A stretch of DNA of 13,732 bases from SZUA-365 sp034002405 (GTDB taxonomy: Bacteria > Bacteroidota > Ignavibacteria > SZUA-365): positions 1 to 13,732 of the forward strand of contig JAVFAS010000076.1 in NCBI GenBank assembly GCA_034002405.1, written 5' to 3'. The stretch's first letter is position 1, and every line of letters begins with the position of its first letter. The translations under genes and the position numbers were made by a program. Shown here piece by piece: positions 1 to 7,412 of this stretch. The notes below the pieces were generated by a model. That model was not told the DNA's origin. It did no database searches and saw only the letters and a program-made list of their open reading frames with translations.

Positions 1-593
1 CGCACGAGACTGAATTCGGTTTCCACGAGGCCGGGATCGACGGTGCTGACGCGAAGCGGGGTATCGACGAGATCCATGCGCAAGGATTTGGTGATGGCAT
101 CGACCGCGAATTTCGAGGCATTGTACACCGCACCCCGTGGATAGGCCTCGTGTCCCGCGATCGACCCGATGTTGATGATGTGTCCGCTGCCGCGTTCGAC
201 CATGCCGGGGATGATCGTGCGGCTCATCCACAACAGTCCCTTCACGTTCGTGTCGATCATCTCATCCCAATCGGTGACGTCGCCCTCGTGCAACTTGTCC
301 AGACCGCGCGCGAGACCGGCGTTGTTGACGAGAATGTCGATCGCGCGCCATTCCGCCGGGAGCGCGGCGATCGTGCGTTCGACCGCGGCTCGGTCGCGCA
401 CGTCGAGTGCGAGGCCCAGCACCTCGGTGCCGGAGGCGGAGCGCAGCTCGGCGGCGAGCGCGTCGATGCGGTCCGCGCGCCGTGCGCAGAGGATGAGGCG
501 GGCGCCGGCGGCCGCGAAGGCGCGCGCGCAGGATTGACCGATGCCCGAGCTGGCGCCGGTGATGAACGCGGTGGTGTCGCGGAGGGAGAACAT
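1..593 (-). CDS. SDR family oxidoreductase (YdfG-like), partial
   Basis: NAD(P)-dependent short-chain dehydrogenase/reductase, probably cytosolic. The first 197 codons are present and the C-terminus runs off the left edge. Translating the minus strand from the ATG at 593 gives MFSLRDTTAFITGASSGIG. The Rossmann nucleotide-binding motif TGASSGIG is at residues 12-19, NNAG at 90-93, and the catalytic tetrad is N116, S144, Y157 and K161 (YNASK). The segment after it, DPGLVETEFS, resembles the substrate loop of YdfG-type enzymes (3-hydroxy acid or serine dehydrogenases, roughly 250 aa). The start is supported by an AGAGG ribosome-binding site about 6 nt upstream. The family call is secure. The substrate is not visible, and YdfG-like is inference from the motif context. 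It lies 78 nt downstream of lpxD on the same strand, separated from it by a hairpin, so it may be only partly cotranscribed. Confidence 0.9.
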   Translation of the reverse strand, partial: MFSLRDTTAFITGASSGIGQSCARAFAAAGARLILCARRADRIDALAAELRSASGTEVLGLALDVRDRAAVERTIAALPAEWRAIDILVNNAGLARGLDKLHEGDVTDWDEMIDTNVKGLLWMSRTIIPGMVERGSGHIINIGSIAGHEAYPRGAVYNASKFAVDAITKSLRMDLVDTPLRVSTVDPGLVETEFSLV

Positions 594-624
594 GGAAACC
601 TCTCGTCTTTCGTTCGGAAAAGAA

Positions 625-647
625 AAAAGCGAATCGGATTCGCTTTT
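625..647. terminator. Bidirectional rho-independent-type terminator between lpxD and the SDR gene
   Basis: A 10-bp perfect stem (AAAAGCGAAT / ATTCGCTTTT) closes a 3-nt CGG loop. Its A/T flanks give a U-run in either direction. On the minus strand it follows the lpxD stop by about 25 nt and precedes the SDR start by about 32 nt, so it most likely ends or attenuates the uppS-bamA-lpxD transcript. Confidence 0.7.
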
Positions 648-671
648 CTCATATTCGTGGGCGTTCGGGAA

Positions 672-1727
672 TTACTGCTCCTGATGCTGGCGCAGCGCCT
701 CCTCGAGCTCGGCGATGCGCGCCTCCTGCCGGCGCACGGTACGGATCAGGTCGGGCAGATGCCGGATCGCGGCTTCGAGGCGCAGTTCGTCGTGGATTTC
801 GCGCGCGGGACTCCCGCGGAACATCTTTCCCTCGCCATCGAGGTCCTTGGACACGCCTGATTGCGCGCCGATAGTGACGCGGTCGCCGATGGTGATGTGA
901 CCGACCAGGCCAACCTGTCCGGCCACGATGACATTGCGGCCGAGCGTCGTGCTGCCGGAGACGCCCGACTGCGCGGCGATCACGGTGTTTTCACCAACCT
1001 CGACATTGTGCGCGATCTGGATGAGATTGTCGAGCTTCGCGCCACGGCGGATAATGGTCGGACCAATCGTGCCGCGGTCGATGCAGCTATTGGCGCCGAT
1101 TTCGACGTCATCGTCAATGATCACGGTGCCGACTTGCGGAATTTTCTCGAAACGGTCGGCCACCGGGGCGAAACCGAACCCGTCGCTGCCAATGGTCGTG
1201 CCGGCATGCACGATCACCCGGTCGCCCATCCGGGTGCGGTCGAGAATGGTGACATTCGGATAAATCAGACAATGCTCTCCGATAATTACCTCGTCGCGGA
1301 TGACCGCGCCCTCCGCGATCACCGAGCCGCGCCCGATCTGGCTGCCGCGGCCGACGCAGGCGAAGGCGGCGATGGTGACATCCTCCCCGATCGTCGCGGT
1401 GGGGTCGACGAAACTCGCGGGATGCACGCCGGGGGACGCGAAGCGGCCGGGCGGATGAAACAGCCGCAATGCCTGGACGAAGCCGTAGTACGGATCCTTC
1501 ATGCGCAGGTACGACACATCCCGGCGCGTGATGGGGGTTTCGTTGCCGATGATCACCGCGGATGCGCGGGTGGTCTCGAGATGCTTCTGGTATTTCTTGT
1601 TCGCGAGAAAGGTCAGATCACCCGGTCGGCAATCCTCGATCGGCGCGATCGCGCCGACGACGATGGTTCCGTCGCCCTCGACCACGGCGCCGATGCGTTC
1701 GGCCAGGATGTCAAGCGTGTATTGCAC
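672..1727 (-). CDS. lpxD: UDP-3-O-acylglucosamine N-acyltransferase LpxD
   Basis: Third step of lipid A synthesis: transfers a hydroxyacyl chain from acyl-ACP to the 2-amino group of UDP-3-O-acylglucosamine in the cytoplasm. The 351-aa protein has the LpxD N-terminal uridine-binding domain (about residues 1-100, with GDLTFLANKKY near 36-46). A left-handed beta-helix of hexapeptide repeats follows (about 100-300), and a charged C-terminal helix ends it (about 310-351). The catalytic histidine is H240 in QIAHNVEVG, matching E. coli His239. Length is normal for the family. The start is a GTG. The preceding ompH-2 gene is in the same frame, and its TGA (1734-1736) is followed by only two codons (CCG CTC) before this GTG, so no earlier start is possible. 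GGGGAAG overlapping the ompH-2 stop is the likely ribosome-binding site. It is the last gene of the envelope cluster. Confidence 0.95.
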   Translation of the reverse strand: MQYTLDILAERIGAVVEGDGTIVVGAIAPIEDCRPGDLTFLANKKYQKHLETTRASAVIIGNETPITRRDVSYLRMKDPYYGFVQALRLFHPPGRFASPGVHPASFVDPTATIGEDVTIAAFACVGRGSQIGRGSVIAEGAVIRDEVIIGEHCLIYPNVTILDRTRMGDRVIVHAGTTIGSDGFGFAPVADRFEKIPQVGTVIIDDDVEIGANSCIDRGTIGPTIIRRGAKLDNLIQIAHNVEVGENTVIAAQSGVSGSTTLGRNVIVAGQVGLVGHITIGDRVTIGAQSGVSKDLDGEGKMFRGSPAREIHDELRLEAAIRHLPDLIRTVRRQEARIAELEEALRQHQEQ

Positions 1728-1733
1728 GAGCGG

Positions 1734-2411
1734 TCACTTCCCCGGGTATTCGATGGGTTGATCCGACGGCATCCGCGGCGGCTGCGTGCCCGGCGGCGGG
1801 GTGCCCGGTGCGCGCTGCCCCGGCTGTGTCTGCCCGGGTTGGCTCTGTCCCGGCTGTCCCTGCTGTCCACCCGAGAGCTGGCGCGGGGGAAGCACGGTCT
1901 TGATGCGATCGATGGCCTTCTTCGTCAGGTCGTAGTCTTCCTTGGCGTAGATGATCATCACGCCGCCGGACTTGTCGAAGACGTAGTCGAAACCGAGTTC
2001 GACCGCGAGCTGCTTGACCTGGTCGAAAACGAGATCCTGGATCGGACGCATGAGCTGGTCCTCGAGCTTGAAAAGCTCTCCGTCCTGTCCGAATTTCGTG
2101 TCGCGGTATTGCATGATCCGCGCATCGAGTTCTTGCAGATCCTTCTCCGCCTTCGCGCGTCCCTGATCGGTGAGAATCAGCTTGCGCTTGTCGTAGTCGT
2201 TGAATTTCGCCTGCCACTCGTCTTCGAGTTCCTGCAGTTCCTGCTGCCACGTGTCGACTTGCGCGTCGAGCATGCGCTGCGCCTCCTGGGCCTCGGGAAG
2301 GTCCTTCATGATGGCGGCGATGTCGACGTAGGCGATTTTCTGCTGTGCCGTCGCGGGCATCGCGGCAAGAAGCAGCAATGCGGCGAGGGCGAAGATGCGC
2401 GTTGCGGTCAT
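1734..2411 (-). CDS. OmpH/Skp family periplasmic chaperone, copy 2, with Pro/Gly/Gln tail
   Basis: Periplasmic chaperone of the Skp/OmpH family, which holds unfolded outer-membrane proteins on their way to BamA. The 225-aa precursor has a signal peptide (residues 1-22, ending PATAQQ), then the family opening KIAYVDIAAIMKDLPEAQ. A long charged coiled-coil hairpin follows (about 40-130), then a C-terminal segment with GFDYVFDKSGGVMIIYA (140-156). Skp proteins are usually about 160-180 aa. The extra length is a low-complexity tail (about 175-225) with PGQ-type repeats, unlike the neighbouring paralogue. The start is the ATG at 2411, with GAGG about 7 nt upstream. It lies 19 nt after ompH copy 1 and ends 6 nt before lpxD, so cotranscription and probably coupled translation are likely. 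The function of the tail is unknown. Confidence 0.9.
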   Translation of the reverse strand: MTATRIFALAALLLLAAMPATAQQKIAYVDIAAIMKDLPEAQEAQRMLDAQVDTWQQELQELEDEWQAKFNDYDKRKLILTDQGRAKAEKDLQELDARIMQYRDTKFGQDGELFKLEDQLMRPIQDLVFDQVKQLAVELGFDYVFDKSGGVMIIYAKEDYDLTKKAIDRIKTVLPPRQLSGGQQGQPGQSQPGQTQPGQRAPGTPPPGTQPPRMPSDQPIEYPGK

Positions 2412-2430
2412 GGGTACCTCGATACGGAAA

Positions 2431-2964
2431 TTAGCGGGATCCTCGTTTCAGATAGTCCAGCACCTTGAAGGTGTAATCGAATTTCGACTCGGCGTAGAGC
2501 AGCAGCGCGGCGTCTTCGATCTTGTCGAAAACGAAATTGAGCTTTTCTTCCTTCGCGACTTCCTCGATGGCCTTGAGCACCTTGTTCTGCAGGGGCTGCA
2601 GCATCGACTGCCGCATGCGCGCCGCGTCGCCGGTCTGGCCGAACTTGCGGGTACGGTAGTCGTTGACTTCCTGTTGCATGCGGATCAATTCCTGCTGCTT
2701 GCTCTTTTTCGCGTCCTCGGACATCATGCCTTCCTGGGCCTGGTAGCCCTCGAACTCTGTCATGTAGGACTTCGCCATCAGGTCGAGACTGTCCTGCCAC
2801 ACGCCGAGCTGCGCATCGAGCTGTTTCTGCACATCCTGCGCCTCGGGCAGGCCTTCGAAGATTTTCTGCGAGTCGACATAGCCGATTTTCAAATTCTGCG
2901 CGCCCGCCGTCATGCCGAAGGCAAGAATGCACAGGCCAACAAGGAAAAGGGAAAGGCGTTTCAT
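2431..2964 (-). CDS. OmpH/Skp family periplasmic chaperone, copy 1
   Basis: Second OmpH/Skp paralogue, 177 aa, directly downstream of bamA. Signal peptide at residues 1-22 (MKRLSLFLVGLCILAFGMTAGA). The mature protein opens with LKIGYVDSQKIFEGLPEAQ, the family's N-terminal strand and helix, followed by a charged coiled-coil (about 40-130) and the closing segment LNFVFDKIEDAALLLYAES. It has normal Skp length and lacks the low-complexity tail of copy 2. The two copies share the YVD, LPEAQ, FGQ and FVFDK/YVFDK landmarks, so they are tandem duplicates that have diverged. The start is the ATG at 2964, with AGAGG about 5 nt upstream. The gap to bamA is 51 nt and to copy 2 is 19 nt. In family terms it shields nascent outer-membrane proteins in the periplasm. 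Confidence 0.92.
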   Translation of the reverse strand: MKRLSLFLVGLCILAFGMTAGAQNLKIGYVDSQKIFEGLPEAQDVQKQLDAQLGVWQDSLDLMAKSYMTEFEGYQAQEGMMSEDAKKSKQQELIRMQQEVNDYRTRKFGQTGDAARMRQSMLQPLQNKVLKAIEEVAKEEKLNFVFDKIEDAALLLYAESKFDYTFKVLDYLKRGSR

Positions 2965-3015
2965 TGGTCCTCTGTGTCGTATGGGAAAAAAATATTCAGA
3001 TGTTCAATGCCGGTA

Positions 3016-5391
3016 TCAGAACCCGCGGCCGAACTGGAAATGGAAATGCCAGCCGTCGGGCTCGCCGTCCTTGGGTTCGACGTCGTCGAATCCGTAGCCG
3101 TAATCGAAACCGATCAGTCCCACGCCCTGGATGAGCAGGCGCGCGCCGAAGCCGGCACTGCGCTTGAGATTGAACGGGTCGAAGAATCGCTCGTCGAGCC
3201 AGACGTTGCCGGCCTCGGCGAATCCGAGCACGTAGAGCGGCATCGGATTGAGCGTGACCGCGAAGCGCAGCTCCGCCACGTAATGCGAATAAATCGTGCC
3301 GCCGGTGATCTGGCCGGAGACCTGCGGACCGATGCTGCGATCCTCGTATCCGCGCAGCGGCATGGTCTGATACTGCAAGCCATTGCCGCCCATGAAGAAG
3401 TATTCGATCGGCGGGATGTAGGAATCGGCGCCGAATCCCTTCACGAGTCCGTATTCCGTACCGGTGTACAATGTCAGCCGGTTCTGGTCATTGATCGTGA
3501 GCAGGGGGGTGAACCATTTCAGCTCGAGCTGATGCTTGTGATAGTCGACCGATCCCGGCAGGAAGCCGCCGCTGAGTTCCGTGGTCAATGCGACCCGTGA
3601 TCCCGCGCTCGGGAAGATCGGACTGTCGAGCGAGTTGCGCGACAGTACCTGCGTGAGGCTGACCTGCGTGTAATTTCCGGTGGCGTAAAACATGCCGCCG
3701 TCCTTCACGTCGAGTTCCTGGAAACGGACGAACCAGTCCCCGCGCGCGAAGTCGTCGGGCCAGCGGAAACGGCGGCCGAGATTGACCGAGGCACCCGTGC
3801 GGCGCATGTCGAAGGCGTATTGCTGCCGCTCGTCGTAGAGCGAGAAACCGATCGACGTCGGGGTGTCCATGAACCAGGGTTCGGTGAACGAGAGCGAGAA
3901 GATGCGGAAGCGCGAGGCCTCGCCGAACTGCCAGTTGAAATTCAGCACCTGTCCCGCGCCGCCGCGGAAGGGTTCGCTGATGTTGAAATTGTTGAAGGTC
4001 AGGCCGAACGCGCCCGTCGCGCCGAAGGTGCCGCTGTACCCCACCGAGGCGTTGAACGTGTCGCTCGAACGCTCCTCGATGTTGTAGATGATGTCGACCG
4101 TGGTGTCGTTGACCATCGCGGGTTCCGGACGAATGGTCTCCGGATTGAAGTAGTTCAGCGTCGCCAGCTCGCGGATGCTGCGGATGATGGCCGCGCGGCT
4201 GAAGAAATCGCCGGGCCAGGTGTAGAGCACGCGGCGGATGACCTTGTCATGCGTCTTGTTGTTGCCGCGGATGTGCACATGTCCGATGCGCGACTTGGTG
4301 TTTTCCTGCACCGTGATGACGACGTCGACCGAGTCGGGCGCCACGCGCTGCCGTTCGTCGCTGGCGAAGAATCGCAGATAGCCGTTGTCGAGGTACACCG
4401 AGGCGACGTCGGTCTGGTCCTGGTTTCCGCGAAGGTTCTCCATGAAGCGGGTTTCGTTGAACACGTCGCCCTGCTGGAAGCCGAGCCGCGCGCCGAGCAG
4501 CGAGTCGGGGTAGACCGTGTTGCCCTTCCAGACGATGTTCCGGATGTAACTGCGATTGCCTTCGTCCACCGTGATGTCGATGAACATGTCCTCCCGGCTG
4601 TCGCTGTACCAGATCGAATCACGCACGATCTCGGCGTCGAGATAGCCTTCCTCGCGGTATTTCGAAATGATGAGTTTTTTATCCTTTTCGTAATTATTGC
4701 GCTCAAAGCGGGCACTGGACCAGAACTTCCACCAGGTCCGCTCGGATGTCTCGTCCATCGCCCCGCGCAGGTCGTCGTCGTCGAAAGCCTCGTTGCCGGT
4801 GAAGCTGATGCGCTCGACGCCGACCTCGGAGCCCTCGTCGATGGTGACGGTCAGCTCCGCGCGATTCTCTTTTGGATGGACGACGGTGGTCGCGAGTTCG
4901 ACCGAGGCAAGGAGATAACCTTCCTCCTCGTAGCTCTTGAGCAGCTTCCGCTTGATGCGATTGAAGTCAGTGGGACGCAGGATTTGTCCCTTGATCAACC
5001 CGATTTTCGCCTCGATGTCCTCGGTGCTGAATTCATCGTTGCCGTCGATGGTGATCCGCTCCAAGCGCGGATACTCGGCGACCTTTATTTTCAGGTACAC
5101 CCCGTCGCCGACCTCGCGGTCGATCAGGATTTGGATGTCGGAGAACAGCCGCAGTGCCCACAGCTTGCCGATGGCCTTGGCCGTGGCGTCGCCGGGGATG
5201 TAGAGTTCGTCCCCGTCGCGGATGCCCGAGGTGAGGATGATCGCGGACGCGTCGGCGGTGATATTGCCTTCGACGGACATGCCCAGCACCTTGTAGACGT
5301 TCTGCTGGGGTAACTGTTGTGCCGTGGAGAGCGCCCCCGCGAGCAGTGTCAGCGCGAGGATGAGGGGGAGATTACAGACTCGAAACTGCAT
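3016..5391 (-). CDS. bamA: Outer membrane protein assembly factor BamA
   Basis: Central component of the BAM machine, which folds and inserts beta-barrel proteins into the outer membrane. The 791-aa precursor starts at the ATG at 5391 and has a signal peptide (about 1-24). About five POTRA domains follow (roughly residues 28-445), visible as repeated xxIxIxGN, EGYL and DEG motifs. The C-terminal 16-stranded barrel spans about 450-791. The conserved L6 loop motif appears as LRGY, and the chain ends in phenylalanine (QFGRGF), the usual terminal aromatic of outer-membrane barrels. The reading frame stays open upstream to 5562, but that extension lies inside uppS and has no signal peptide, so the 5391 start is preferred. 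The start overlaps the end of uppS by 20 nt (5372-5391), suggesting translational coupling. Skp-type chaperone genes follow directly. Confidence 0.96.
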   Translation of the reverse strand: MQFRVCNLPLILALTLLAGALSTAQQLPQQNVYKVLGMSVEGNITADASAIILTSGIRDGDELYIPGDATAKAIGKLWALRLFSDIQILIDREVGDGVYLKIKVAEYPRLERITIDGNDEFSTEDIEAKIGLIKGQILRPTDFNRIKRKLLKSYEEEGYLLASVELATTVVHPKENRAELTVTIDEGSEVGVERISFTGNEAFDDDDLRGAMDETSERTWWKFWSSARFERNNYEKDKKLIISKYREEGYLDAEIVRDSIWYSDSREDMFIDITVDEGNRSYIRNIVWKGNTVYPDSLLGARLGFQQGDVFNETRFMENLRGNQDQTDVASVYLDNGYLRFFASDERQRVAPDSVDVVITVQENTKSRIGHVHIRGNNKTHDKVIRRVLYTWPGDFFSRAAIIRSIRELATLNYFNPETIRPEPAMVNDTTVDIIYNIEERSSDTFNASVGYSGTFGATGAFGLTFNNFNISEPFRGGAGQVLNFNWQFGEASRFRIFSLSFTEPWFMDTPTSIGFSLYDERQQYAFDMRRTGASVNLGRRFRWPDDFARGDWFVRFQELDVKDGGMFYATGNYTQVSLTQVLSRNSLDSPIFPSAGSRVALTTELSGGFLPGSVDYHKHQLELKWFTPLLTINDQNRLTLYTGTEYGLVKGFGADSYIPPIEYFFMGGNGLQYQTMPLRGYEDRSIGPQVSGQITGGTIYSHYVAELRFAVTLNPMPLYVLGFAEAGNVWLDERFFDPFNLKRSAGFGARLLIQGVGLIGFDYGYGFDDVEPKDGEPDGWHFHFQFGRGF

Positions 5392-6208
5392 TAATACGCT
5401 GTTCTTTTTTCGAGGTGCGGTGAGCGTTGTTTTCCCCGAGCTGTTCGCTGACGAGTCCGAAGCGCCGCTCGCGGCCTTGATAGGATCGGATCGCGTCGCA
5501 GAGTTCGGGGGTGCGAAAGTCGGGCCAGAAGCGGTTGCTGATATACAATTCCGTGTAGGCAAGTTCCCAGAGCAGGAAATTGCTCAGGCGCAGTTCACCG
5601 CTGGTACGAATGAGAAGATCGGGGTCGGGGAGATGCGCGGTCGAGAGAAGCGACGACACCATGCGTTCGTCGATGTCCTCGGGCGAGATCTTTCCGCTTC
5701 GCGCATCCATGGCGATTTTCTTCACCGCGCGAATGATGTCCCACCGTCCACTGTAACTGAGCGCGAGATTGAGCGTCATCCCGCCGTTCCCCGCGGTTTT
5801 TTCCGTCGCGCGCCGCACTTCGTTCTGTGCTTCCTCGGGCAGCCGCGACAGCTCTCCCATGGTCATGAAACGGATGTTGTTCTCGTGCAGGTTGTCCAGC
5901 TCCGAACGCAGCGAGGAGACGAGCAGCCGCATGAGCGTGGAAACTTCGTCCTTGGGACGTTTCCAATTTTCGGTGGAAAATGTATAGAGCGTGAGATACT
6001 TGACACCGATGCGCGCGCAGGCCTCGACGATCTCCCGCACGGAACGCACACCTTCGCGATGTCCTTGGGCACGGACCTTGCCGCGGGATTTCGCCCAGCG
6101 GCCGTTGCCGTCCATGATGATCGCGATGTGGCCGGGAACGGGTCCACCAGCGGCAACCGCGTCCAATTCCGTGAACGCTTCCGATGCTTTGTTGGAAATC
6201 CAGGCCAA
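5372..6208 (-). CDS. uppS: Undecaprenyl diphosphate synthase (cis-prenyltransferase)
   Basis: Condenses eight isopentenyl diphosphates onto farnesyl diphosphate to give the C55 carrier lipid for peptidoglycan and O-antigen. Family signatures are clear: HIAIIMDGNGRWA with catalytic Asp33 (numbered from the chosen start), GHREGVRSVREIVEACARIG, TLYTFSTENWKRP, and the C-terminal RTSGELRLSNFLLWELAYTE plus FWPDF. The protein is 278 aa from a TTG at 6208, which has a good GGTGAGG ribosome-binding site (6215-6221) 6 nt upstream. Other in-frame starts at 6235 (TTG), 6223 (TTG) and 6220 (GTG) lack a visible site, and no ATG is available before the conserved core. The short C-terminal extension beyond the core is charged. 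It is the first gene of the envelope cluster, behind the promoter at 6249-6277. Confidence 0.94.
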   Translation of the reverse strand: MAWISNKASEAFTELDAVAAGGPVPGHIAIIMDGNGRWAKSRGKVRAQGHREGVRSVREIVEACARIGVKYLTLYTFSTENWKRPKDEVSTLMRLLVSSLRSELDNLHENNIRFMTMGELSRLPEEAQNEVRRATEKTAGNGGMTLNLALSYSGRWDIIRAVKKIAMDARSGKISPEDIDERMVSSLLSTAHLPDPDLLIRTSGELRLSNFLLWELAYTELYISNRFWPDFRTPELCDAIRSYQGRERRFGLVSEQLGENNAHRTSKKEQRINAVSSL

Positions 6209-6214
6209 AACGTA

Positions 6215-6221
6215 CCTCACC
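6215..6221 (-). promoter_or_regulatory. Ribosome binding site deciding the uppS TTG start
   Basis: GGTGAGG on the minus strand sits 6 nt before the TTG at 6206-6208. It is the only purine-rich site at proper distance from any in-frame uppS start, which is why that TTG is preferred. Confidence 0.6.
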
Positions 6222-6248
6222 AATTCACGATACAAAAACGCATCATAT

Positions 6249-6277
6249 AAAGTAGAACTTTACCGTTCCAAAGTCAA
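6249..6277 (-). promoter_or_regulatory. Promoter of the uppS-bamA-ompH-ompH-lpxD cluster
   Basis: TTGACT (6272-6277), a 17-nt spacer, then TACTTT (6249-6254) on the minus strand. This gives a predicted transcript start near 6242 and a leader of about 34 nt before uppS. The TACTTTA box also fits the TAnnTTT part of the Bacteroidota -7 element. It lies in the 110-nt gap between tpiA and uppS and separates the envelope cluster from tpiA. Confidence 0.6.
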
Positions 6278-6318
6278 GGTGAGACGGCGTGCCCTTGAAT
6301 GACGGAACGTCTTGTATT

Positions 6319-7119
6319 TCAACGACTTCGCGGATCCGGGCGCTCGTTCCGCACAGCCGCGGCCGCGCGGAGGATGGCGAGAAAATCGCCGGATTCGAGA
6401 CTCGCGCCGCCGATGAGACCGCCGTCGACGTCGGGCTGCGAAAATAACTCCGCCGCATTATTCGCTTTCATCGATCCTCCGTACTGGATCACGACCGCAT
6501 CGGCGGTGGCGGCGCCAAACATCCCGGATAGGACGGATCGGATATGGACATGCACCTCCTGCGCCTGCGCCGGCGTGGCCGTGCGGCCGGTGCCGATGGC
6601 CCAGACGGGTTCATAGGCAAGCACGACCAACGCCATGTCCGCCGCGGTCAGACCAGCCAAGACGCCGCGGACCTGCGTGCCCACGATTTCCCCGGTCACG
6701 CCGGCCTCGCGCTGTTCGAGCGTCTCGCCGATACAGACGATGGGGACGAGGCCGTGCGCGAGGGCCTTGACCACCTTCCGGTTGATGAACGCGTCGTCTT
6801 CGTGGAAATACCGCCGGCGCTCGGAATGTCCGAGAATCACATGCGTGCAGCCCGCGGCGACCAGCATGCCCGGCGCGACCTCGCCCGTGTAGGCTCCGCT
6901 GTCCTCGGGATACAGGTTCTGTGCTCCGAGACCGATCTCGCTGCCGGCGATGACTGCGTGCACGGACGCGAGGACGGGAAATGGCGGACAGAGGACGGCC
7001 CGCACGCCGTCACCAAGCGGCTGCGTCGCAAGCGCATCGCGGATCTCCCGTGCCAGCGTCCCGCCCGTGGCGGGGTGCATGTGCATTTTCCAGTTTCCGG
7101 CGATGATATAGGGTCTCAT
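6319..7119 (-). CDS. tpiA: Triose-phosphate isomerase
   Basis: Glycolysis/gluconeogenesis enzyme interconverting dihydroxyacetone phosphate and glyceraldehyde 3-phosphate in the cytosol. The 266-aa TIM barrel has all catalytic residues: N9 and K11 in AGNWKMH, H98 in ILGHSERR, E170 in AYEPVWAIGTG. The phosphate-binding loop-6 sequence follows E170, and YGGS is at 213-216. It is slightly longer than the usual 250 aa because of a C-terminal Arg-rich extension after residue 255. The start is the ATG at 7119, with AAAGAGGAG at 7128-7136. The frame remains open further upstream but only through the tandem-repeat leader, and with no family homology. The gene appears to be transcribed alone from a promoter near 7221-7249. 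No clear terminator is visible between it and the uppS promoter. Confidence 0.96.
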   Translation of the reverse strand: MRPYIIAGNWKMHMHPATGGTLAREIRDALATQPLGDGVRAVLCPPFPVLASVHAVIAGSEIGLGAQNLYPEDSGAYTGEVAPGMLVAAGCTHVILGHSERRRYFHEDDAFINRKVVKALAHGLVPIVCIGETLEQREAGVTGEIVGTQVRGVLAGLTAADMALVVLAYEPVWAIGTGRTATPAQAQEVHVHIRSVLSGMFGAATADAVVIQYGGSMKANNAAELFSQPDVDGGLIGGASLESGDFLAILRAAAAVRNERPDPRSR

Positions 7120-7145
7120 GGAATCGGCTCCTCTTTGCGAATCAT

Positions 7146-7213
7146 GGATGCACCGTGTGGGCGGGGATGCATCGCGCGTGCGTGGATGCACCGCGCATGC
7201 GGGGATGCATACG
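7146..7213. repeat. 19-bp tandem repeat, about 3.5 copies, in the tpiA leader
   Basis: GGATGCA recurs at 7146, 7165, 7184 and 7203, exactly every 19 bp. The units are GGATGCACCGTGTGGGCGG, GGATGCATCGCGCGTGCGT, GGATGCACCGCGCATGCGG and a partial fourth (GGATGCATACG). It lies between the predicted tpiA promoter and the ribosome-binding site, so it would be transcribed as leader RNA reading TGCATCC on the minus strand. Confidence 0.85.
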
Positions 7214-7220
7214 AACAGGA

Positions 7221-7249
7221 AATATACAACGCCCGAAATGCAATCGCAG
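7221..7249 (-). promoter_or_regulatory. Candidate tpiA promoter
   Basis: A strong -10-like TATATT lies at 7221-7226 on the minus strand. At 17 nt the -35 would be the weak CTGCGA (7244-7249). A better TTGACC is at 7249-7254, but with a 22-nt spacer. The transcript would begin near 7214, right at the edge of the 19-bp repeats, giving a leader of about 95 nt. Confidence 0.4.
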
Positions 7250-7290
7250 GTCAATGCCGCATCGCGGGCGCCGGGGTGACCCGGAATGGC

Positions 7291-7321
7291 GAAAAAAAAG
7301 ACCGGCTGTTTCGAGCCGGCC
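7291..7321 (-). terminator. Rho-independent terminator after tRNA-Phe
   Basis: On the minus strand GGCCGGCU pairs with AGCCGGUC (8 bp including one G-U) around a 6-nt CGAAAC loop, directly followed by eight U residues (7292-7299). It starts 5 nt past the tRNA 3' end. A textbook intrinsic terminator. Confidence 0.9.
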
Positions 7322-7326
7322 TCGGG

Positions 7327-7399
7327 TGGACAGGGACGGAATTGAACCGCCGACACATGGATTTTCAGTCCATTGCTCTACCAACTGAGCTACCTGTCC
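7327..7399 (-). tRNA. tRNA-Phe (anticodon GAA)
   Basis: A 73-nt cloverleaf on the minus strand. The acceptor stem is GGACAGG / CCTGTCC with discriminator A (7327). The D arm contains AGCTCAGTTGGTAGAGC, the anticodon stem is ATGGA / TCCAT around the loop CTGAAAA (anticodon GAA), and the T arm has the loop GTTCAATTC. The CCA end is not encoded: the genome continues CCC after the discriminator. It has its own promoter at 7415-7444 and a terminator at 7291-7321, so it is a single-gene unit. Confidence 0.97.
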
Positions 7400-7412
7400 G
7401 TGGATAGAGTAT

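Noticed and set aside
861..2468. 535-codon open frame on the plus strand opposite lpxD and ompH-2
   Set aside because: It is antisense to two well-recognised genes, has no domain resemblance, and its length is explained by high GC and codon bias on the coding strand.
3820..5313. 497-codon plus-strand frame opposite bamA
   Set aside because: Mirror frame of BamA, with Val/Asp/Arg-rich low-information composition and no start signals.
5392..5562. N-terminal extension of BamA to 5562
   Set aside because: It lies entirely within uppS and would bury the signal peptide; the ATG at 5391 starts directly with a signal peptide.
7146..7213. CRISPR array
   Set aside because: Units are adjacent 19-bp tandem repeats without unique spacers, and no cas genes are present.
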